In this document: piece by piece, positions 14,281 through 21,200 of the stretch
How the letters are laid out: each line of letters begins with the position of its first letter
Position numbering within the stretch: position 1 is the first letter of the stretch
Assembly (NCBI GenBank): GCA_900770705.1
Contig: CAAGLF010000002.1
Span: 1 to 25,684, forward strand
Source: Bacteroidaceae bacterium
GTDB lineage: Bacteria; Bacteroidota; Bacteroidia; Bacteroidales; Bacteroidaceae
Direction: 5' to 3'
Length of the DNA stretch: 25,684 nt
The notes under the pieces: model-generated
Told to the model about the DNA's origin: nothing
The model's database searches: none
The model's input: the letters and a program-made list of their open reading frames with translations, nothing else
Made by a program: the position numbers and the translations under genes

Positions 14281-14625
14281 TTAGTCCTCCTTGTTAGATT
14301 TTTTGTTACGACGTTTTTCTGCGTACAGAGCTGCATATTTTTCCATCTTCACAGTAATGAAGCGGAGAATGCGCTCATCGCGGCGGAAGGCCACCTCGAG
14401 TGTGTCGACAATGGTCGGTTCGCCTTTGAATTCTACCAACTGGTAAAAACCGGTGGACTTCTTCTGAATGGGGTAAGCCAACTTCTTCAATCCCCAGCTC
14501 TCTTCATTGATGATCTCGGCGCCGTTGGACGTCAGGACATCTTTGAATTTTTCAACCGTTTCCTTCATCTGCTGATCAGACAAAACGGGAGTCATAATGA
14601 AAACGGTCTCGTACTGATTAATCAT
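14281..14625 (-). CDS. rpsF: 30S ribosomal protein S6
   Basis: The start at 14625 gives MINQYETVFIMTPVLSDQQM and 114 residues, matching S6. The in-frame extension to 14745 runs over the promoter and leader and is rejected. The ferredoxin-like fold is visible as YETVFIMTP, WGLKKLAYPIQKKSTGFYQL and FRRDERILRFITVKMEKYAA. The C-terminus is Lys/Arg/Asn-rich. S6 pairs with S18, encoded directly downstream. The roughly 100-nt leader holds a bulged hairpin that may be an autoregulatory S6:S18 site. Confidence 0.97.
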   Translation of the reverse strand: MINQYETVFIMTPVLSDQQMKETVEKFKDVLTSNGAEIINEESWGLKKLAYPIQKKSTGFYQLVEFKGEPTIVDTLEVAFRRDERILRFITVKMEKYAALYAEKRRNKKSNKED

Positions 14626-14665
14626 TGGATTTGTTTTAATTAAAATGGATATTGTTTTAACTTGC

Positions 14666-14691
14666 TCCCTCGCGCTGCGAAATTGACGGGA
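14666..14691 (-). promoter_or_regulatory. Possible S6:S18 autoregulatory hairpin in the rpsF leader
   Basis: On the minus strand TCCC (14691-14688) pairs with GGGA (14669-14666), a 7-nt bulge GTCAATT lies on the 5' side, and TCGC-AGC-GCGA forms the apical hairpin. CCG spans the stem-bulge junction. In other phyla the S6:S18 complex represses its mRNA by binding a hairpin with a bulged CCG. The match here is by shape only. Confidence 0.3.
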
Positions 14692-14732
14692 AAACGGGGT
14701 GAGTCTTGACCCATCTGCGCTCAAAAGCGGGG

Positions 14733-14763
14733 CAAAATTACGCATTTCCTTCGATTCGGCAAA
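14733..14763 (-). promoter_or_regulatory. Consensus Bacteroides promoter for rpsF-rpsR-rplI
   Basis: The minus strand has TTTG (14763-14760), a 19-nt spacer and TAATTTTG (14740-14733), an exact match to the Bacteroides housekeeping consensus TTTG-N19-TAnnTTTG. The mRNA would begin near 14727, giving a leader of about 100 nt. Confidence 0.78.
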
Positions 14764-14892
14764 ATGTTTCGCTGATTTTCAGCTGTTTTTCTTGCAGAAC
14801 TGAGCTACAAGATGGTCTGACCCAAATCTGGCAAGCGAATTTCCACGCATTATTATATATAGAGGGACGGCCTACCTGCGCGCCGCGTTTTC

Positions 14893-14984
14893 GTACCTCC
14901 GAGATAGTTTTTCTTTTCGCCGTGATAGTTTTAATTTCCTCGGAGATAGTTTTTCCTAACGCCGCAGAAGTTTCGCCGAGGTAC
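14893..14984 (+). repeat. 21-bp modular repeat element C (regular array)
   Basis: Four units have AGATAG, TGATAG, AGATAG and CAGAAG at 14902, 14923, 14944 and 14965, exactly 21 bp apart, each preceded by a C/G-rich CGCCG-like word and followed by a T-run. The array is bounded by a 7-bp inverted pair, GTACCTC (14893-14899) and GAGGTAC (14978-14984). It is the most regular of the five copies and lies in a divergent region, so it is not needed there as a terminator. Confidence 0.8.
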
Positions 14985-15056
14985 GTGCCCGGGGATTGTA
15001 TGCCGGAAGAAAAGGAAATTTTCGTTCCGAAATCTTAAATTCCGAAAAGAAATACT

Positions 15057-15064
15057 TATCTTTG
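15057..15064 (+). promoter_or_regulatory. Bacteroides-type -7 box for the surface-protein pair
   Basis: TATCTTTG followed by CGCG matches TAnnTTTG. No clear -33 TTTG is visible. The leader to the ATG at 15112 would be about 40 nt. Confidence 0.5.
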
Positions 15065-15111
15065 CGCGTTCAAAGAAAAACTATTCCCAATCCTAACATC
15101 ACCTCATTCTT

Positions 15112-15894
15112 ATGAAAGTACATTTTTGGGCCCTGCTGACAGCATTCGTGTGGAGCGTTCTACCGGTATGCGGGCAGAAGGATTTGCGTGGCCGTGTGGT
15201 AGACGAAAACGGCTCCCCGTTACGCGGCGCCATCGTGCAGGTAAAGAAAAGCAATATGCGAATGGTCACTGGCGACGACGGTTACTTCACGGTTCCCGCC
15301 GTCTTCGCAGGCAAGAAGCTGCAGATCAACGCCACTGGCTACAACGAACGGACGGAAAAAATGAAGATAGACCAAAGTTTCCGCCTGAAACGCACCACGA
15401 GATGGAACAAACGCCCCTCCCGCTACGAGATTTTCGCCGGCGTGGAGGCCGGATTCCCGTCTCCCAAGTTCACCGACTATCCCTTCGGCGCCTTCGTGGG
15501 CATTTGCAAGAACATCGGTGTCTACGGCAAGTTCCTGTTCGGCAGTAAGCCCGACGTAATGGGAAGTATCGACGATGACTGGTGGGGAAATTCCCCCTAC
15601 TTTCTGAAGGAAAATAGCGAAAAAGCAGGCTACTCCTCGTTCGGAGGCGGCCTGATGCTGCGTCTGGGTTGCCCGCTCTACCTGACAGTGGGTGCCAGCT
15701 CGGTGGAACGCACCTATGCCTACGAGCACGAAAACGGGGCCTTCCTCAAAAGCGAAAAGTACAGCTACAAAGGCATTGCCGGCGACCTCGGTATGATATG
15801 CCGCTTCAACCATATTTTTGTCAACGGCGGCGCCAGCTACTGCTTCGACGGAGAAGTCGTGACTGCCTTTGCCGGCATAGGATATATTTTCTAA
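15112..15894 (+). CDS. Exported protein with CarboxypepD_reg-like domain and probable beta-barrel
   Basis: This 260-residue protein has a signal peptide (MKVHFWALLTAFVWSVLPVCG, cleavage near Gly-Gln). Residues about 24-90 are a carboxypeptidase regulatory-like beta-sandwich (LRGRVVDENGSPLRGAIVQV, then TGDDGYFTVPAV and LQINATGYNE), the module also found at the start of TonB-dependent receptors. Residues about 105-260 alternate aromatic and Gly-rich strands (YEIFAGVEAGFP, SFGGGLMLRLGCPLYLTVGAS) and end in VVTAFAGIGYIF. That suggests a small outer-membrane barrel with a terminal aromatic. There is no TonB plug, so it is not a transporter of that class. The lipoprotein gene follows after 21 nt, so the two are probably one operon. 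Function is unknown. Confidence 0.8.
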   Translation: MKVHFWALLTAFVWSVLPVCGQKDLRGRVVDENGSPLRGAIVQVKKSNMRMVTGDDGYFTVPAVFAGKKLQINATGYNERTEKMKIDQSFRLKRTTRWNKRPSRYEIFAGVEAGFPSPKFTDYPFGAFVGICKNIGVYGKFLFGSKPDVMGSIDDDWWGNSPYFLKENSEKAGYSSFGGGLMLRLGCPLYLTVGASSVERTYAYEHENGAFLKSEKYSYKGIAGDLGMICRFNHIFVNGGASYCFDGEVVTAFAGIGYIF

Positions 15895-15915
15895 ACCTTA
15901 ATCCCCCAAACTGCA

Positions 15916-17241
15916 ATGAAACTTTACAGCATACTGCCCTCACTGCTACTGACAGCGGCGTTGACACTGACAGTCACGGCCTGCGAAGACGCCGACACCA
16001 TAGACTACTCTGCCAGTGTGTCGAAACCGTCTGGCGGAATCACCCGTAGGAGCAACAATTCCGTTCGAATTGCCGACGACTCTTTCTTTTCGTATGGCGG
16101 CATGCGCTCCCGCTATCTCGTGGTAAGCCGGAAATCGGATATGTCTGATACCATACACGTGACCGGCACCGCCGACGAAAACGACAATTACAGAACATAC
16201 TACGACTTGACAGGGCTACAACCCGGCACTACTTACTACTATGCAGCCGGCGAGTACGACGGGTATGGCGAGAGACTGTCGGGAACGTCGTCCTTCACGA
16301 CCCTCGACGTGCAGATCTCTATCACGGCCATTGATTCCATCACGCCTTCCGGCGCCACGGTATACGTGGATTTGCAGAATGTGCCCGAAAGTCTGCATCT
16401 GCCCGACAATGCATACGACTCCTACTACGAACACTCTTTCTTCTCCTACGTATACCTGTACCTCTTGAAGAACGGAAAGGCGCATTTTATCGGCCGAACG
16501 GTTCGCCAAGACGAAACCACATTCGTCGGCCGCATTGGTGCGCTGGCTCCGGACGGCGACTACCAGATTATGGCTACCCTTTCGGCTCCCGACGAGAGCG
16601 CGAATACGGAGAAAAGGTATTGGGTAGCCACGTCAAATGCCGAGTCCCTGCACACGCCTGCCTCCGAGCCGGCTCCTGCTGTCGACCTGGGTCTGTCTGT
16701 CATGTGGGCTGCCTGGAACGTAGGCGCCACGAATACTTCAGACCCGGGCTGCTACTTCTTATACGGACAACCCGAAGGCCTCTGGAACGGCTTCTCACAG
16801 ACGGACTACGACATCTGTGGCGTGGAAGGCCGCGACATTGCGCTCACCCACTGGGGAAAGGGATGGCGTATGCCCACCCATGCAGAAATACAGGAACTTC
16901 TGGAGAACTGCCAGGTAGACTACAATTCCTCTGACAGCAGAATCTATCGTCTCACCAGTTACAACAACGGAAGAAGTCTGCAATTCCCCTTAAGCCGCTA
17001 TACACGCCTGACCGAGAGTGCCCAAGGAATCTACGCTGTCTCAGGCGAAGCATTCGACTACGAAAGCTGGTTGCTCAGCGGAGAGCGCGTCAACGGGCAG
17101 ATAGCCGCCTATTCGTTGTACAACAGATACACCAGCTATCTCCCCGACTACACGACAGAGTACGACAGCGATGGCAATCCGTTCAACTGGTACTACATCT
17201 TTTCCGTACGCCCCGTCTACGACCCCAACCTGGCGGAGTAA
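15916..17241 (+). CDS. Surface lipoprotein with fibronectin-like and Fibrobacter-paralogous (Fib_succ_major-like) domains
   Basis: This 441-residue protein has a lipoprotein signal with Cys23 in TVTACEDAD, so it should be anchored in the outer membrane and possibly surface-exposed. Residues about 40-135 look like a fibronectin type III-like unit (TYYDLTGLQPGTTYYYAAGEYDG then TSSFTT). Residues about 235-437 match the domain first named for Fibrobacter paralogues: VDLGLSVMWAAWNVGATN, YFLYGQPEG, HWGKGWRMPTHAEIQELLENC and a final FSVRPVY. Such proteins are common in Bacteroidales surface loci, with no proven activity. The C-terminus does not look like a type IX secretion sorting domain. A strong terminator follows 34 nt downstream. 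Confidence 0.82.
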   Translation: MKLYSILPSLLLTAALTLTVTACEDADTIDYSASVSKPSGGITRRSNNSVRIADDSFFSYGGMRSRYLVVSRKSDMSDTIHVTGTADENDNYRTYYDLTGLQPGTTYYYAAGEYDGYGERLSGTSSFTTLDVQISITAIDSITPSGATVYVDLQNVPESLHLPDNAYDSYYEHSFFSYVYLYLLKNGKAHFIGRTVRQDETTFVGRIGALAPDGDYQIMATLSAPDESANTEKRYWVATSNAESLHTPASEPAPAVDLGLSVMWAAWNVGATNTSDPGCYFLYGQPEGLWNGFSQTDYDICGVEGRDIALTHWGKGWRMPTHAEIQELLENCQVDYNSSDSRIYRLTSYNNGRSLQFPLSRYTRLTESAQGIYAVSGEAFDYESWLLSGERVNGQIAAYSLYNRYTSYLPDYTTEYDSDGNPFNWYYIFSVRPVYDPNLAE

Positions 17242-17275
17242 GACCAGCCACAGTACCACGAATACCTACCATCAC

Positions 17276-17318
17276 GAGGAACTGCCCGCCGCAAGGAGGA
17301 GGCAGTTCCTCTTTTTTT
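17276..17318 (+). terminator. Intrinsic terminator of the surface-protein pair
   Basis: GAGGAACTGCC (17276-17286) is the exact reverse complement of GGCAGTTCCTC (17301-17311), with a 14-nt loop and seven T at 17312-17318. This 11-bp stem with a T-run is a textbook terminator and is unrelated in sequence to the repeat family. Confidence 0.9.
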
Positions 17319-17460
17319 GTGCAAAATTCCACGAAAATACAATAAAGCCGCTGCTTCTACGTTCAAATTAGTTGAGGTAGCCTGTCTGCAAACGCCTGAC
17401 GCCGCCCCGCGGCACGCGCCGGACGCGCAAGGCGGAACGCCCCGACAACTCCGGCGAAAG

Positions 17461-17530
17461 AACCTCGGCGGAAGGAAAAACTTCAAGGCCCGAAAAAAGA
17501 ATTTCCTCGGCAGAAATTTCAACTATCGCC
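17461..17530 (-). repeat. 21-bp modular repeat element D, upstream of ruvA
   Basis: In inverted orientation compared with element C, unit cores AACTTC, AATTTC and AACTAT begin at 17479, 17500 and 17521, exactly 21 bp apart. The left end reads AACCTCGGC, like the ends of element B. Bases 17466-17495 match truA element E at 29 of 30 positions. Confidence 0.7.
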
Positions 17531-17591
17531 ACAGTAGTGTTTTCCGCCTCGGCAACAGCCCCGACACTCCTCAGAAAAACAGACAAAACGT

Positions 17592-18194
17592 ATGATAGAA
17601 TATATCAAAGGAGAGCTGACGGAACTCTCGCCTACCGAAGCCGTCATCGAAGCAGCCGGCATAGGCTATCTGCTGAGCATATCGCTCGGCACTTACTCCG
17701 CCATACAGGGGAAAAAGGCCGTACGCCTCTTCGTCTACGAGGTGATACGCGAGGATACCCACCTGCTATACGGATTTTCCAGCAGGAGCGAACGCACGCT
17801 CTTCGAACTCCTCATCGGTATCTCCGGCATTGGCGGACAGACTGCCCGCCTGATTCTTTCGGCCTATGCACCCGGCGACCTGGCCGCCCTCATACGCAAC
17901 GAAAACGCGGGTATGCTGAAAGCCATCAAGGGCATAGGCCCCAAGGCCGCACAAAGAATCATCGTAGAACTGCGCGACAAAATTCCTGCCGACCTCGAAG
18001 CCTCAGCTCCGGCCGGCGAAGCAGGTAATGCCGGCACCATAGCCGACACGGAAACCGTGAAGGAAGCCGTGGCAGCACTGACTATGCTCGGCTTCCCGCC
18101 CGCACCGACGCAGAAGGCCGTCCGGGAAATTGTCAAACAGCGTCCCGGAATCCCCGTGGAGGAAGTAATAAAATTGGGACTCAAGATGTTATAG
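17592..18194 (+). CDS. ruvA: Holliday junction branch-migration protein RuvA
   Basis: This 200-residue protein binds Holliday junctions as a tetramer and loads the RuvB motor. Residues 1-65 form the OB-fold (MIEYIKGELTELSPTEAVIE). Two helix-hairpin-helix motifs follow, LLIGISGIGGQTARLILSAY and MLKAIKGIGPKAAQRIIVEL, with the conserved IKGIGPKAAQRII. The C-terminal domain III (ETVKEAVAALTMLGFPPAPTQKAV), which contacts RuvB, is intact. An Ala/Gly-rich linker joins domains II and III. sprA begins 45 nt downstream in the same direction, an arrangement I know from other Bacteroidetes. Confidence 0.97.
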   Translation: MIEYIKGELTELSPTEAVIEAAGIGYLLSISLGTYSAIQGKKAVRLFVYEVIREDTHLLYGFSSRSERTLFELLIGISGIGGQTARLILSAYAPGDLAALIRNENAGMLKAIKGIGPKAAQRIIVELRDKIPADLEASAPAGEAGNAGTIADTETVKEAVAALTMLGFPPAPTQKAVREIVKQRPGIPVEEVIKLGLKML

Positions 18195-18239
18195 ACTTTT
18201 ACTCGCGCAGAAGAAAAACTCCGACACAAAGACTTTTCA

Positions 18240-21200
18240 ATGAAACAACGCATTGCGATTTTCCTGACCATCCTGCTCTCCGTCACCGCTCTGGCAGCGG
18301 CGTCGGCAGGGGGATACTGGCACCGTACAGATACGGAAAAACGCACTGCCGCACCATCGGCCGCAACTGTCGGGACAGGTGTCATCCCTACCCTGCCGGC
18401 AGACACAAGCCGGACGCGCTTCCCCGTGCAGAAGACCGTGGCCGAGGAAATGAAAGCCGAAGAAAACCCCGCAGACCTGAAGAATCCGGAAAATCTGAAG
18501 ACAGACGTCTACTACGACGAGGAAAGCGGCACGTATAAGTTCGGCACAAAACTCGGGGAGACGTTCCTCGACGCACCTTTCTCGATGACCGAGGCCGAAT
18601 ACAGGATGTGGTGCGAACGCAAGTCGCGCAGAGATTTCTTCAAGAAGAAGAACCAGACGGAATTCTCGGAAAAAGGAAAGGATAAGTTCGACTTCACGGA
18701 TATGCACTTCGACTTAGGACCGATGAACAAGGTGTTCGGCCCCGGCGGCGTGCGCATAAAGACACAGGGCTCGGCCGAACTGAAAATCGGCGCCAACACA
18801 CGCAATGTTGACAACCCCTCACTCTCCGAAAGAAACCGCAAAGTGTTCGGTTTCGACTTCAACGAGAAAATCAACCTGAGTCTGAACGGAAAAGTGGGCG
18901 ACAAAGTCAATATGGACTTCAACTACAATTCCGAAGCCACCTTTAATTTTGACACGCAGAACATCAAGCTCCGCTACGAAGGCAAGGAAGACGAAATCAT
19001 CAAGCTCATTGAGGCCGGAAACGTGTCGTTGCCCACCAATTCGAGCCTCATACGCGGCGCCAGCTCCCTCTTCGGAGTACGCGCCGACCTGCAATTCGGA
19101 AAACTCAAGTTGCAAACGGTGATTTCGCAGAAGAAATCGTCGTCGCAGAGCGTCAGTTCGAAAGGCGGAATCCAACTTACCGACTACGAATTCAGCGCTT
19201 CGGACTACGACGAGAACCGCCACTTCTTCCTGGCGCACTTCTTCCGCGACCATTATGACGAGAATATGGCACAACTGCCCAACATTCTCTCCGGCGTGAC
19301 CATCAACCGCATCGAAGTCTGGACAACCAACAAATCGGGAGCCACGACCAACACGCGAAGTGTCGTGGCATTTGCCGATCTGGGCGAGAGCGAACACTAC
19401 AACAGCACACTCTGGAACAGCGGAAGCACCTCCAATCCGTCCAATGCCTCGAATACGCTCTACTCCTTCCTCACCACTTCGCTCTCCGGAGCCCGCGACA
19501 TCTCGCAGACCACGCCCCTGCTCGACGGAGCCGGACTGACAGGCGGCTACGACTACGAAAAACTGGAGAACGCCCGTCTGCTGAGCAGCTCGGAATACCG
19601 CCTGAACACCTCCCTGGGATATATCTCGCTGAAGTCGGCCCTGCAGACCGACCAAGTGCTTGCCGTAGCCTTCGAATACACTTATAAGGGGCAGACTTAC
19701 CAAGTGGGAGAATTCTCCACCGACAAGAAGTCCACATCCGAAGCCCTCTACGTAAAGGCACTGCGGAACACGGCCAACACGCCGCAAATGCTGAACTGGC
19801 ACCTGATGATGAAAAACGTATACTCGCTCGGAGCCACCAGCGTGCAAAAGGACAAGTTCCGCCTGGACATCAAGATACTGAGCGATACCACGGGCGTATA
19901 TCTTACCTACCTGCCCGATCCCGCACTGAAAGACAAGAAAATACTTTCGCTCGTGGGCCTGGACAGGCTGGACAACAACAACAAAAGAAATCCGAACGCT
20001 TACTTCGACTTTGTAGAGGGCTACACCATCGAAAGCAGCACAGGACGCGTCTACTTCCCCCTCGTAGAGCCATTTGGCACGGGACTGCGCAATGCCATCG
20101 GCGACAACGGGCTGGCGGACAAGTACGTGTACCAGGAACTCTACGACTCCACCAAAACCGTCGCCAAGCAAATCGCCGAAAGAAACAAATACCTGATTAC
20201 CGGACAGTACAAAGCGACGAAACAGGACGAGATACAGCTCGGAGCTATGAACATTCCGCCCGGAAGCGTCGTGGTAACAGCCGGAGGCGTGACGCTGACG
20301 GAAGGTTCGGACTACACCGTGGACTACAACTCGGGTATCGTGAAAATTCTCAACAAGAGCATTCTCGATGCCGGCACGAGTATCAATGTTTCCCTTGAGA
20401 GCAACACCGATTACGGAATGCAAAGGAAAACGATGTTCGGCCTGAACTTCCAATATGACTTCACCAAAGACTTTCAGGTGGGCGGAACCTTTATGCACTT
20501 GGGTGAAAAACCGCTGACCACCAAGGTAGCTATGGGTAGCGAGCCTATCAACAACACCATCTGGGGAATGAACGTGGCTTGGAAGAAGCAAAGCCAGTGG
20601 CTCACGGACATGCTCGACAAACTCCCCCTGCTACACTGCACACAGCCCTCGAGCATCAACTTCACGGCCGAGGTGGCACAGCTTATCGCCGGCAAAAACC
20701 GCGGTTCGCAGGGCAACGCCTCGTATATCGACGACTTCGAGCAGACCAAGAGCGAGATAGACATCTCCACCCCCACAGAATGGATGATTTCGTCCGTGCC
20801 CTCTATGTTTACGGAAGCCAAGCTGACCAACGACGTACGCTACGGACACAACAGAGCCCTGCTGGCATGGTACTACATCGACCCCTTGTTTACACGCCGC
20901 TCCTCCAGCCTCACGCCCGGACATATCAAGAACGACTTGCAGCAACTCTCCGACCCCGACGTGCGTGAGGTGTACCAGAGCGAGCTCTTCCCGAACAAGC
21001 AGATCAACTATAAGGAGGCGTCCACCCTCAATGTGCTCAACCTGGCCTACTATCCCAACGAGCGCGGCCCCTACAACCTCGACACCAACCTCGACCGCGA
21101 CGGCAAACTGCTCAACCCGGCATCCCGCTGGGGCGGTATGATGAGAAAACTCGAGACAAGCGACTTCGAGACCGCCAATATCGAGTACATAGAGTTCTGG

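Larger units (their letters stand above)
14626..15111. other. Divergent intergenic region between rpsF and the surface-protein pair
   Basis: This 486-nt gap holds, from left to right: the rpsF leader with a bulged hairpin (14666-14691), the rpsF promoter (14733-14763), about 125 nt in which I see nothing specific apart from an AT-rich stretch near 14850, repeat element C (14893-14984), and a -7 box for the rightward gene (15057-15064). No credible gene is present. Confidence 0.7.
17242..17591. other. Intergenic region before ruvA
   Basis: This 350-nt gap contains a strong terminator (17276-17318), a GC-rich stretch (about 17395-17460) in which I see nothing specific, and repeat element D (17461-17530). 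I found no TAnnTTTG box on the plus strand, so the ruvA-sprA promoter is not identified. Short frames on both strands here have no family resemblance. Confidence 0.65.

Noticed and set aside
14626..14745. N-terminal extension of S6
   Set aside because: It covers the consensus promoter and the leader, and S6 proteins begin at the conserved NQYETVFI.
14893..14984. CRISPR-like array
   Set aside because: Units are contiguous 21-bp repeats without unique spacers, only four in number, and no cas gene is nearby.
17217..17586. Small open frames on both strands in the gap before ruvA
   Set aside because: Their products are Phe/Arg- or Pro-rich translations of the repeat element and GC-rich DNA. They overlap each other and have no start-region support.
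18819..20591. Long open frame antisense to sprA (590 codons)
   Set aside because: Same reason: a shadow of the sprA reading frame with no family motifs.
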